Shown here: piece after piece, positions 41,040 to 49,529 of the stretch
Position numbering within the stretch: the first letter of the stretch is position 1
How the letters are laid out: each line of letters opens with the position of its first letter
Assembly (NCBI RefSeq): GCF_002742265.1
Contig: NZ_MDGL01000007.1
Coordinates: forward strand, 124,001-188,000
From: Maribacter sp. 4G9
GTDB lineage: Bacteria > Bacteroidota > Bacteroidia > Flavobacteriales > Flavobacteriaceae
Reading direction: 5' to 3'
DNA length: 64,000 nt
Translations under genes and position numbers: made by a program
The notes under the pieces: generated by a model
Database searches by the model: none
The model's input: only the letters and a program-made list of their open reading frames with translations
What the model was told of the DNA's origin: nothing

Positions 41040-42671
41040 ATGATACGTACAATCACTAAATCGTTCTTGGTATTTTCTTTCTTCACCCTAGTTGGTTGTG
41101 GTGGCACAGGAGGCCTGATATTGACTCCTGTCGAAAATATTGATGCCGTTCCCTTGAAGGTTTCGGACCTTACCGAAGCAGAAAAGAAAAACTGGGGGCA
41201 TTTGGACCTTGCTTCGGACACGATTCCAGGCATGAGCGTAGACAAAGCTTATGACGAAATCATTAAGAACAAGAAAGGAAAAAAAATTATCGTAGCGGTT
41301 CTGGATTCCGGAATCGACTTGGACCATGAGGATCTGGATGGGGTCATTTGGACCAATACCGATGAAAAACCCGGCAACAACAAAGATGATGACAACAATG
41401 GTTATGTGGACGACATCCATGGGTATAACTTCTTAGGGGAGTCCTATAATGAGCAGCTTGAATATGTTCGAATGTTGCGATTGAACATTGGTGACCAAGC
41501 CACTTTGGCAAAGGCAAAGGCAAAACTGGACGAAGAATATGCCTCTGCACTACAGAATAAGGAACGATATGAACAGATTCTACAGGCAGTTAAGAGTGCG
41601 GACGCGGAGGTGAAGGCATTTTTGGGCAAGGAAACCTACACAAAAGAGGATGTTTCCGGTATGGAGGCAAGTACGGAGGCTATGCAAAGAAACAAGTCCA
41701 TACTTCTTCAAATGTACAGCTTTAAGGACTCCATTCCAGAGGTGGTCGAAGAATTGGGAGATGGAATTACGTATTTCACGGAACAACTTAACTACAACCT
41801 CAACAAAGATTTTAACGGCAGGGAAATCGTGGGCGACAACCCTTATGATTATGGCGATACGGAATATGGAAACGGCAACCCCAGCAATAGGGTAGACGAC
41901 GAAAGCCATGGTACCCACGTCGCAGGAATCATTGCAGCGGAAAGAAACAATGGGCTTGGAGCAAACGGTGTTGCCAACAATGTGGAAATTATGAGCATCC
42001 GGGCCGTTCCCAATGGGGACGAATATGACAAGGACATAGCTCGTGGTATTCGTTATGCAGTTGACAATGACGCTAAAATCATTAATGGCAGCTTTGGAAA
42101 ATCCTTCTCTCCCAATGCGCAATGGGTCTATGACGCCATTAAATATGCCGCGGATAACGACGTATTGTTCGTGCATGCCGCAGGAAACGATGGTGCCAAT
42201 CTTGATGATCCCGCCAATCCAAATTATCCCAACGATCAAATAAACAATGGGGCGGAATTTGCCGATAATGTGATTACAGTAGGCGCCTTGGACCCTAAGT
42301 ATGGATCGGAATTGGTTGCCTCCTACTCCAACTACGGTAAAATCAATGTGGATGTATTCGCTCCCGGAACGGATATTTATTCTACCTATCCAAACAACGA
42401 ATATGAATTTTCGCCCGGCACCTCCATGGCGGCACCAGCAGTATCCGGTGTGGCGGCTCTGATCTGGTCGCAATACCCCAACTTGAGTGCGAAACAAGTA
42501 AAGAAAATTATATTGAATTCGGGCTTGCCCGTAAAGACCAAAGTCATCTTGGGAGGTGACAATGCCAAAAGTGCCAATTTAAGTGAAATATCAACTTCAG
42601 GGAAAATGGTAAATGCCTATAATGCCCTGATCATGGCTAGCAAGGTAAGTAATGGTCAACTACAACTGTAA
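41040..42671 (+). CDS. S8-family serine peptidase lipoprotein (subtilisin-like)
   Basis: 543 residues. Lipoprotein signal 'TITKSFLVFSFFTLVGCGG' (lipobox LVGC). Catalytic triad: Asp in 'IVAVLDSGIDLDHEDLDG', His in 'DDESHGTHVAGIIAAE', Ser in 'SPGTSMAAPAVSGVAALIW'. Between Asp and His there is a ~150-residue insertion (residues ~130-275, charged, helical), larger than in subtilisin and typical of Bacteroidota S8 lipoproteins. Likely a surface or periplasmic protease without a separate propeptide. The stop is 17 nt before the ATG of the M1 peptidase, suggesting an operon. Confidence 0.93.
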   Translation: MIRTITKSFLVFSFFTLVGCGGTGGLILTPVENIDAVPLKVSDLTEAEKKNWGHLDLASDTIPGMSVDKAYDEIIKNKKGKKIIVAVLDSGIDLDHEDLDGVIWTNTDEKPGNNKDDDNNGYVDDIHGYNFLGESYNEQLEYVRMLRLNIGDQATLAKAKAKLDEEYASALQNKERYEQILQAVKSADAEVKAFLGKETYTKEDVSGMEASTEAMQRNKSILLQMYSFKDSIPEVVEELGDGITYFTEQLNYNLNKDFNGREIVGDNPYDYGDTEYGNGNPSNRVDDESHGTHVAGIIAAERNNGLGANGVANNVEIMSIRAVPNGDEYDKDIARGIRYAVDNDAKIINGSFGKSFSPNAQWVYDAIKYAADNDVLFVHAAGNDGANLDDPANPNYPNDQINNGAEFADNVITVGALDPKYGSELVASYSNYGKINVDVFAPGTDIYSTYPNNEYEFSPGTSMAAPAVSGVAALIWSQYPNLSAKQVKKIILNSGLPVKTKVILGGDNAKSANLSEISTSGKMVNAYNALIMASKVSNGQLQL

Positions 42672-42688
42672 TATTGAATCTTAATAAA

Positions 42689-44545
42689 ATGAAGAAATTA
42701 CTCTTAACGGTATTATTGATTGGGTGTTTTAATCTATCATTTGCCCAGAACCAAACCAATTATTGGCAGCAACATGTTGATTATACCATGGATGTAAACA
42801 TGGATGTTGAAAATTACCAATATACGGGAACCCAAAAACTCGTGTATACGAACAATTCCCCAGATGCATTGAGCCGTGTCTATTACCATTTGTATTTCAA
42901 CGCATTTCAACCCGGTAGTGAAATGGATATTCGACTACAAAATATCCAAGACCCGGATAGAAGAATGATAACAGAAGACAAAAAAAGTCGTATCGCCAGT
43001 CTTTCCGAAAGTGAAATTGGATACCTGCATGTGGAGTCCTTGACCCAAGACGGGGAGCAGGTAAGCTATCAGGAAGAAGGGACCGTTTTGGTGGTCGATT
43101 TGGAGAAGCCCATCCCGGCTGGAGGAAAAACAACGTTCGAAATGACTTTTAAGGGCCAGGTGCCCGTTCAAATCAGAAGGTCGGGCCGTAATAATGCCGA
43201 TGGAGTAGCCCTTTCCATGAGCCAATGGTATCCCAAATTAGCGGAATACGATTTTGAAGGATGGCATGCAGATCCCTATATCGCTAGGGAGTTTCATGGG
43301 GTGTGGGGCGATTTTGACGTGAAACTAACCTTGGATAAGGACTATATTGTTGGTGGAACCGGTTATCTGCAAAATCCGCAGGAAATTGGTCACGGTTACG
43401 AAGCTCCTGGAACATCGGTCAAGAAACAAAAGGGGAAAACTTTAACATGGCACTTTAAGGCGCCCATGGTCCATGATTTTATGTGGGCGGCAGATCCTGA
43501 GTATGTGCATGACACATTACAGATGGAAAATGGCCCAACCCTTCATTTTTTGTATAAAAACGACCCGAAGTTCGTGGAAACATGGAAGGCGGTACAGCCC
43601 ATGACCGAAAAAGCCATGAACTTCTTTAGCAGGAATATTGGCGAATACCCCTATGAACAGTATTCTGTCATCCAAGGTGGGGACGGAGGCATGGAATATG
43701 CCATGGCAACGTTGATTACTGGGGGCGACAAGCCGGGGAGTGTTATTGGCACCATGATCCATGAATTGGCCCACTCCTGGTTTCAACATGTATTGGCCAC
43801 CAATGAGGCCAAACACGAATGGATGGACGAAGGATTTACCTCTTTTATATCGGCGCTATGCAGTAATGAAATCAGGGAGCAGAATAAGGAAAACCCTTTC
43901 GAAAACTCCTACAAAGGCTATTATAATCTGGCCCTCTCCGGAAAGGAACAGCCTATGAGCACCCATGCAGACCGGTATGATCTTAATTTCGCATATGGGA
44001 TATCGGCCTATAGCAAAGGAGCCGTTTTTCTGGCGCAATTGGGATATGTCATTGGACAGGACAAGCTTATGGAAAGTGTTCGAAAATATTTCGAGGGCTT
44101 TAAATTCAAGCACCCTGTGCCCAACGATATCAAAAGGACCGCCGAAAAAGTTTCCGGTATGGAATTGGATTGGTATCTGACCGATTGGACCCAGACGACC
44201 AATACCATTGACTACGGTATCAAATCTGTTGAAACAGTGGGTGATGGCACAAAAATTACCATGGAAAGAATTGGCCTCATGCCCATGCCTTTGGATATTC
44301 TACTGGTCTATAACGATGGGTCTAGGGAAACATTCTATGCTCCTTTGAGAATGATGCGCGGTGAAAAGGAAAATCCATATCCGCAAATTGAAAGAACCGT
44401 GCTGCCAGATTGGCCTTGGGCATATTCTAACTATGACTTTACCATCAACAGGCCCATTTCGGACATTCAGGCCGTGGTGATCGACCCATCCCAGTTAATG
44501 GCGGATATAAACGCCGAAAACAATGTTTGGCAACCCGAAGAATAA
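42689..44545 (+). CDS. M1-family metallopeptidase (aminopeptidase), secreted
   Basis: 618 residues from the ATG at 42689; it opens the signal 'KKLLLTVLLIGCFNLSFAQ'. Gluzincin motif 'MIHELAHSWFQHVLATNEAKHEWMDEGFTSF': HELAH zinc ligands, the second Glu 19 residues later and the exopeptidase 'GGDGGMEYAMATLI' (equivalent to GGMEN). C-terminal half ends 'PSQLMADINAENNVWQPE'. Removes N-terminal residues from peptides in the periplasm or outside. Sits between the S8 protease and rnpA; only 14 nt separate its stop from the rnpA ATG. Confidence 0.92.
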   Translation: MKKLLLTVLLIGCFNLSFAQNQTNYWQQHVDYTMDVNMDVENYQYTGTQKLVYTNNSPDALSRVYYHLYFNAFQPGSEMDIRLQNIQDPDRRMITEDKKSRIASLSESEIGYLHVESLTQDGEQVSYQEEGTVLVVDLEKPIPAGGKTTFEMTFKGQVPVQIRRSGRNNADGVALSMSQWYPKLAEYDFEGWHADPYIAREFHGVWGDFDVKLTLDKDYIVGGTGYLQNPQEIGHGYEAPGTSVKKQKGKTLTWHFKAPMVHDFMWAADPEYVHDTLQMENGPTLHFLYKNDPKFVETWKAVQPMTEKAMNFFSRNIGEYPYEQYSVIQGGDGGMEYAMATLITGGDKPGSVIGTMIHELAHSWFQHVLATNEAKHEWMDEGFTSFISALCSNEIREQNKENPFENSYKGYYNLALSGKEQPMSTHADRYDLNFAYGISAYSKGAVFLAQLGYVIGQDKLMESVRKYFEGFKFKHPVPNDIKRTAEKVSGMELDWYLTDWTQTTNTIDYGIKSVETVGDGTKITMERIGLMPMPLDILLVYNDGSRETFYAPLRMMRGEKENPYPQIERTVLPDWPWAYSNYDFTINRPISDIQAVVIDPSQLMADINAENNVWQPEE

Positions 44546-44559
44546 CACACGGTTAAAAA

Positions 44560-44943
44560 ATGGACACTTCCTTCGGTAAAAAAGAAAAATTAAAAAGCCA
44601 AAAAACTATTAGCCAGCTTTTTACCGAAGGAAAAAGTCTTACCATATTCCCCTTAAAGCTGATATATCTCCAAACCGAACAACAAGAGGTATGTATAAAG
44701 GCCGCGGTGACCGTTCCCAAAAAAAACTTCAAAAGGGCCGTTCATCGAAATAAAATAAAAAGATTGTTGCGGGAATCCTATAGATTGAACAAAGGCCTGG
44801 TTTTTAACAATACACAAGGAAACTTTGCGTTTTTATTTTTATACCTTGGAAAGGATATGCCGGCTTTTGAGGACGTAGCGTCCAAAATGAAGCTGCTTTT
44901 GGAAAAATTTAATGCCCGGATCCATGAAAAAACGAATACGTAA
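44560..44943 (+). CDS. rnpA: Ribonuclease P protein component
   Basis: 127 residues. Conserved RNP basic motif 'KRAVHRNKIKRLLRESYRLNKG' (the R-N-R-x-K-R-x-x-R signature) preceded by 'AAVTVPKKNF'. Protein cofactor for tRNA 5' processing. Unusually for the family it is not beside rpmH/yidC but between an M1 and an S41 peptidase gene, an arrangement I believe is common in Flavobacteriia. Overlaps the S41 gene by 20 nt. Confidence 0.95.
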   Translation: MDTSFGKKEKLKSQKTISQLFTEGKSLTIFPLKLIYLQTEQQEVCIKAAVTVPKKNFKRAVHRNKIKRLLRESYRLNKGLVFNNTQGNFAFLFLYLGKDMPAFEDVASKMKLLLEKFNARIHEKTNT

Positions 44944-46558
44944 AAGAATTATTTTTCCCGTTCTGGCCCTTGCTTTTCTGGTGATTGGAAGTAGTTTTAA
45001 AAGTGATTTTTTTGAAATAGCGAAGCAGATAGAAATTTTCACGACGCTTTTCAAGGAATTGAACATGAATTATGTGGACGAAACCAATCCTGCGGAACTG
45101 ATGGACACGGCCATAAAAAACATGTTGGAGGACCTAGATCCCTACACCAAGTTTTTAAATGAACAGGACGTAGAATCCTATAGGATAAACAATGCAGGTG
45201 AATACTCCGGTATAGGTGCTTTGGTCAGGACATACAAAGATCGATTGTTGATCGTAGAGCCCCATCAAGGGTATCCTGCGGACAAGGCCGGTCTAAAAGC
45301 GGGCGATCAGATTATCCAAATTGGAGATATCAAAGTGGCCGATTTTGAGGACAATGCCAGCGAGCTTCTAAAAGGTTCCGAAGGTTCCACCGTGGACATT
45401 ATCTATAAGCGACAAGGCAAGATAAACAGTACCACCATAGAACGTGGTGGAATTGAAGTGGATGCCGTGCCCTTCTACAAAATGATAGACGACATAACTG
45501 GATACATTGTTTTGTCAAAATTCAACGCCAAGGCCACGGACCAAACAAAAAGTGCCTTGCTCGACCTCAAAGGAAAAGGGGCCCAAAAAATAGTATTGGA
45601 CTTGCGCGACAACCCTGGAGGGCTGCTCTCCGAGGCCATAAACATTACCAACTTGTTCGTTCCAAAAGGCGAATTGGTAGTAACTACAAAATCGAAAGTA
45701 AAAAAATTCAACAGGGAATACCGTACAAGCAACCAACCCGTGGATACTGAAATTCCCTTGGTGGTCTTGGTGAACGGTAGTAGTGCCTCCGCCAGCGAAA
45801 TCGTTTCGGGCAGTCTACAGGACTTAGATCGGGCGGTCATTATGGGGGCGCGTAGTTTTGGAAAGGGCTTGGTGCAAAGACCCTTAAAATTGACCTACGG
45901 AACGCAGTTAAAGGTGACCATTTCCAGGTATTATACGGCATCCGGACGTTGTATCCAGGCCTTGGATTACTGGAACAGGGACGATAATGGAAATGCCATC
46001 AGAAATACCCAATTCAACGATTTCACGACTAGGAACGGAAGAAAGGTTCAGGATGGGGGCGGCGTACTGCCCGATGTTGAAATCGCCGCGGTTAAAACGA
46101 ACGATTTAACCATGGCCTTACTGCAAAACAATGTCATTTTCGACTATGCTACAGATTACTACTTTAGTAATAAAGTAGCCGATGTAGCCGATTTTCAGTT
46201 TTCAAATTCGGACTTTAACGATTTTAAGGCCTTTGTTAGGGAAAGCGATTTTTCCTTTGAGACCAAGGCGGAAAAGGCAATCACCGAAGCCTTGTCCGGT
46301 TCTGAAAACGATTTCTTGGGTCAGGAAGTAAAGGATAGTTACAAGACCTTGTTGGCCAACATTCAGAAGGGCAAGATCAATGCCCTGGACAAGTATCAAA
46401 AAGAAATCCAGAAAAATTTAGAGGACGAAATCATCAAACGTTTTTTTTATCGTGATGGGTTATATCAATACTACTTGTCCCACGATGATGCCATTCTGGC
46501 CGCAACGGAACTCTTGGAAAACAGCACAAAATATAACGGTATCCTGGGAAAGCGTTAG
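44924..46558 (+). CDS. S41-family C-terminal processing peptidase
   Basis: 544 residues from the ATG at 44924 inside the end of rnpA; the alternative in-frame start at 44912 is less likely. N-terminal anchor or signal 'RKRIIFPVLALAFLVIGSSF'. PDZ domain ~residues 85-165 ('SGIGALVRTYKDRLLIVEPHQGYPADKAGLKAGDQIIQIGD'). Catalytic domain with 'LDLRDNPGGLLSEAINITNLFVP' and the nucleophile region 'LVNGSSASASEIVSGSLQDLDRAVIMG', then 'SFGKGLVQ' (Lys general base). Processes periplasmic proteins from the C-terminus like CtpA/Prc. Its stop overlaps the convergent DUF1080 stop. Confidence 0.92.
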   Translation: MKKRIRKRIIFPVLALAFLVIGSSFKSDFFEIAKQIEIFTTLFKELNMNYVDETNPAELMDTAIKNMLEDLDPYTKFLNEQDVESYRINNAGEYSGIGALVRTYKDRLLIVEPHQGYPADKAGLKAGDQIIQIGDIKVADFEDNASELLKGSEGSTVDIIYKRQGKINSTTIERGGIEVDAVPFYKMIDDITGYIVLSKFNAKATDQTKSALLDLKGKGAQKIVLDLRDNPGGLLSEAINITNLFVPKGELVVTTKSKVKKFNREYRTSNQPVDTEIPLVVLVNGSSASASEIVSGSLQDLDRAVIMGARSFGKGLVQRPLKLTYGTQLKVTISRYYTASGRCIQALDYWNRDDNGNAIRNTQFNDFTTRNGRKVQDGGGVLPDVEIAAVKTNDLTMALLQNNVIFDYATDYYFSNKVADVADFQFSNSDFNDFKAFVRESDFSFETKAEKAITEALSGSENDFLGQEVKDSYKTLLANIQKGKINALDKYQKEIQKNLEDEIIKRFFYRDGLYQYYLSHDDAILAATELLENSTKYNGILGKR

Positions 46559-47457
46559 TCGTATTCACAGCTTTCGGTATCAGGTTCAATAAAATAACCT
46601 TGGTAGTTTGTGGCCTTGGGGTCCATGCACCCTTTAAGGTTTCTTATTTTTATATTCCTGAAGTCAATGGGCTGACCTTCACTTTGTAAGGCTATAAAAC
46701 CTTCCTTCAAGGGTGTTCCCGGTTTAAAGATATTTGGATCGTATCCATTGACGACACCTCCGCCCATCTGGGGCTTGGAATACTCCAATACGGTTTCGCC
46801 ATTAATGATGTGCCTTACCAATGAATCCCCGTAAACCATAAGTTCCGCTTTTACCCATTGTTCTCCAAAATAGGTCTCGGAAATTGAATTGACACAATGG
46901 TTGGGGTCGAGTTTTCCGTTGTAGAAAATATCTGTTCCTGGGGAGCACATATTCCCTGTAGGCCGTTCTTTTCCTTCCTCCACGCCAGCCAAGAATTGCA
47001 TCTCCACGGAAATGGGCCAATCCTGTTCCTTGAGCATGGTTCTAGGGTCTTGGGAATGAAACATGACCCCGCTATTTAATAAGGTATAGTCTGGAGCTCC
47101 TGGAAATAGTTCACCTACAAATCGATATTCCATGGAAAGATGGAAAAAGGAATACGGTTGATCATAGTACAAGTGGCCGAACCGGTCGTTGAACAAGCCT
47201 TCATATTGGTCGTATCTAACTTTTATTATATCATCCTCTACCCTAAAGGTATCGCCATAATTGTCATAGACGTCATAATGGTGGATTTTAGTGGTCCAAC
47301 CCGCCAAGTCTTTTCCATTAAAAAGAGGAGTCCATCCTGTATCGGTAGTTTCTTGGGAAATAACACTGGTGTTAATAGTCAACAAAATGGCCAAAACCAG
47401 ATATGATTTCCAATCTATAAAATAAGTAAACAATCGTTCTATCTTGGAAATATCCAT
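46555..47457 (-). CDS. DUF1080 (3-keto-disaccharide hydrolase domain) secreted protein
   Basis: 300 residues. Signal or anchor 'WKSYLVLAILLTINTSVISQE'. The concanavalin-like DUF1080 domain is marked by 'GWTPLFNGKDLAGWTTKIHHYDVYDNYGDTFRVEDDIIKVRYDQ', 'SFFHLSMEYRFVGELFPGAPDYTLLNSGVMFHSQDP', 'VEMQFLAGVEEGKERPTGNMCSPGTDI' and 'EGFIALQSEGQPIDFRNIKIRNLKGC'. The extra C-terminal 'CMDPKATNYQGYFIEPDTESCEYD' is a small Cys-containing calcium-type motif. Family members bind or cleave sugars such as 3-ketoglycosides; activity here is unproven. Neighbour on the same strand is PIG-L. Confidence 0.85.
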   Translation of the reverse strand: MDISKIERLFTYFIDWKSYLVLAILLTINTSVISQETTDTGWTPLFNGKDLAGWTTKIHHYDVYDNYGDTFRVEDDIIKVRYDQYEGLFNDRFGHLYYDQPYSFFHLSMEYRFVGELFPGAPDYTLLNSGVMFHSQDPRTMLKEQDWPISVEMQFLAGVEEGKERPTGNMCSPGTDIFYNGKLDPNHCVNSISETYFGEQWVKAELMVYGDSLVRHIINGETVLEYSKPQMGGGVVNGYDPNIFKPGTPLKEGFIALQSEGQPIDFRNIKIRNLKGCMDPKATNYQGYFIEPDTESCEYD

Positions 47458-47475
47458 TTCTTGGTTTTTTGTAGT

Positions 47476-48303
47476 CTATTCAAAAACCGAATCGGAATCA
47501 GATTTTGGAGCTTCAAACTTTCTTAGATATACTAACTTTCCGTTTTTCGCCTTACGCTCCATAAAATCTTCTTCGGTAAGCATAGGGTCAATTTGGCTAT
47601 AGTGGCATCGGTATGATTTGGCGGCCATTTCCAAATCTTCATCGGTATAGGAAACTTTCGTTCTTAAATATTTGCTTGCCTGCCCTCTTAAAACTTTGCC
47701 TTCCGGGTCGTCGATTGCTTCAGAAGGAGCGCCATAATAGAACAAGTCCATGGGTTCGTCCCAATCTTGGCTAAGGTACACTTGGGTAACGGACGCTCCC
47801 ACCAATCTATGGTCCATGTGCGTGGAGCCTCCATCGGGACCCCAGGTTATAATCGCATCCGGATGTAACCTATTTACAATTTCATTCAGCTGCTTTATCA
47901 TTTCCCTGGCGTGGGGAACATGGCCGTCATAGCCCTCTGCTGCCCGAAGCTGATCGTGAAAATTTAAATGAATCAACTCCACCCCCAACAATTCCGCGGC
48001 ACATTTCATTTCTTCCCTTCGGGTAACGACCAATTCATCCCCGGCCTTGTGGTCATGGAAATCGTTGGTGCCATACCTGCCATCCGTAACTACGACCAAA
48101 TGCACCTTGGCGCCTTCCCTGGAATATTTGGCCAAAATTGGGGAGATTGTACTTTCATCATCGGGATGTGCAAAAACCGCCAGCAACACCTTTCCTTCAT
48201 AGGGCTTTTGGGCCCAGCAGGTAGAGCCAACCAAAAGAAAAAATATAAACACATATGCGCTTAGCTTAAATACCGTGTTACTTACTGTTGATGTTTTCTT
48301 CAT
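47476..48303 (-). CDS. PIG-L family deacetylase, secreted
   Basis: 275 residues. Signal 'NTVFKLSAYVFIFFLLVGSTCWAQ'. Zinc and catalytic motif 'VLLAVFAHPDDESTISPILAKY' (AHPDDE), then 'VHLVVVTDGRYG', 'VTRREEMKCAAELLGVELIHLNFHDQ' and 'PDAIITWGPDGGSTHMDHRLVGASV' (second His pair). PIG-L/LmbE enzymes remove acetyl groups from N-acetylglucosamine-type amino sugars. Export to the periplasm suggests glycan processing. Flanked by DUF1080 (18 nt downstream) and a HGSNAT-like acyltransferase (28 nt upstream) on the same strand; the three may be one operon acting on amino-sugar polymers. Confidence 0.9.
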   Translation of the reverse strand: MKKTSTVSNTVFKLSAYVFIFFLLVGSTCWAQKPYEGKVLLAVFAHPDDESTISPILAKYSREGAKVHLVVVTDGRYGTNDFHDHKAGDELVVTRREEMKCAAELLGVELIHLNFHDQLRAAEGYDGHVPHAREMIKQLNEIVNRLHPDAIITWGPDGGSTHMDHRLVGASVTQVYLSQDWDEPMDLFYYGAPSEAIDDPEGKVLRGQASKYLRTKVSYTDEDLEMAAKSYRCHYSQIDPMLTEEDFMERKAKNGKLVYLRKFEAPKSDSDSVFE

Positions 48304-48331
48304 GTTGGGCTTTTTTAGTTGATTCTTATAG

Positions 48332-49438
48332 CTACACTTTAAAATAGATCTTGCGTTTGTCCAAGTAATAGGTGATATACCATAAAAATAGGAGAATTAA
48401 CAATGATTCCAAAACCAGTATCAATTCCTTATATGCATCCAAAGCATGAAAAAGACCAGCGTTCCAGAGGATCTCGAACTCCCTGAATATCAAATGTCCA
48501 AAAGTCTCTGCAAATAAGTAAATGAAAATGGAGTTAGTGCCTACAACGGCAAAAAATTGCAGCCATTTTTTCTTGTATCCCTTAACGTCAATTACCCAAT
48601 AGAAAAAAGCAAGTGCCAAGATGGAAATGCCGCCCGAGGCCAGTGTAAAAGAGGTGGTCGCTATGCGTTTAATAATTGGTGTTATTTCAAAAAAGTCCAT
48701 TGCAAAACCTAGAGTGGTAACCAAAAGTCCACAAAACAAAAAGGTCTTAACTTTATTGGATTCGGTAGTAATGTTAAGCAATAATTGGCCACATACAACG
48801 CCCCAGATGGTATGAGCGGCAGTTGGAAGAAAATTTATGAATACCCAATATCCGCCATTTACCTTCCCCATGACCAAAAGGTCTACCCAGGAGCCAAATG
48901 TTTCATGCCCTTGGGAATAGGGAGCTTCCGGGTTATAAAATCTGTATAAAACTTCCGTCAGCACTAATAGAAAAATTGAAAACCCTATTTGAACAGTGGC
49001 GCTTTTACGCATAATGGCGTAGGCAATCAGGATTGTGAATGCCAACTGTACCAAAACATTCCATAGTTCCCATACCGGACCAAGGCTGTAAACACAATGC
49101 AACAACACCCCAAAAAGGAATAGCTTTAGGCATCGCATGGCAATATGTTTGTTCAATTCCTTTCTGTTCCCCATTTCCAATCGCTTTTTAAAGGAAAAAG
49201 GCATGGCCACGCCCACAATAAACATAAAAAAGGGCTGTATGAGGTCCCAAAAACGAAGTCCGTTCCATGGATGATGCTGTAGTTGAAGAGCCAACGGATA
49301 GAAAGACGATCCCTCTGTTAATCGAGCGAAACTTTGATGAAAACCTGCAGCTTCGGCAATCAAAAGGAACATAATAAGCCCCCTGAAAACATCCAGGGAG
49401 TACAAACGTTGAGTCAATGGCTTGGCGAATTGCGACAT
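48332..49438 (-). CDS. DUF5009/heparan-alpha-glucosaminide N-acetyltransferase-like membrane protein
   Basis: 368 residues with about ten transmembrane helices. Diagnostic start 'RLYSLDVFRGLIMFLLIAEAAGFHQSF' with the 'SLDVFRG' motif and the His shared by HGSNAT/YeiB-type acyltransferases, then 'LQLQHHPWNGLRFWDLIQPFFMFIVGVAMPFSFKKRLE', 'VNGGYWVFINFLPTAAHTIWGVVCGQLLL' and 'VVGTNSIFIYLFAETFGHLIF'. Members move acetyl groups across the membrane onto glycans. Fits with the PIG-L deacetylase and DUF1080 next door, which suggests periplasmic amino-sugar handling. Confidence 0.85.
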   Translation of the reverse strand: MSQFAKPLTQRLYSLDVFRGLIMFLLIAEAAGFHQSFARLTEGSSFYPLALQLQHHPWNGLRFWDLIQPFFMFIVGVAMPFSFKKRLEMGNRKELNKHIAMRCLKLFLFGVLLHCVYSLGPVWELWNVLVQLAFTILIAYAIMRKSATVQIGFSIFLLVLTEVLYRFYNPEAPYSQGHETFGSWVDLLVMGKVNGGYWVFINFLPTAAHTIWGVVCGQLLLNITTESNKVKTFLFCGLLVTTLGFAMDFFEITPIIKRIATTSFTLASGGISILALAFFYWVIDVKGYKKKWLQFFAVVGTNSIFIYLFAETFGHLIFREFEILWNAGLFHALDAYKELILVLESLLILLFLWYITYYLDKRKIYFKV

Positions 49439-49529
49439 ACCATTTGGATGGTTAGGTTTAGCCTTGAAATGTACAATAAATTTTAAATGAATTGATTATC
49501 TTCCTAATTCCTTTTTAGAGCCATATCCT

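Noticed and set aside
41580-42497. 305-codon open frame on the minus strand inside the S8 peptidase gene
   Set aside because: Complete overlap with a clearly real gene on the other strand; antisense shadow.
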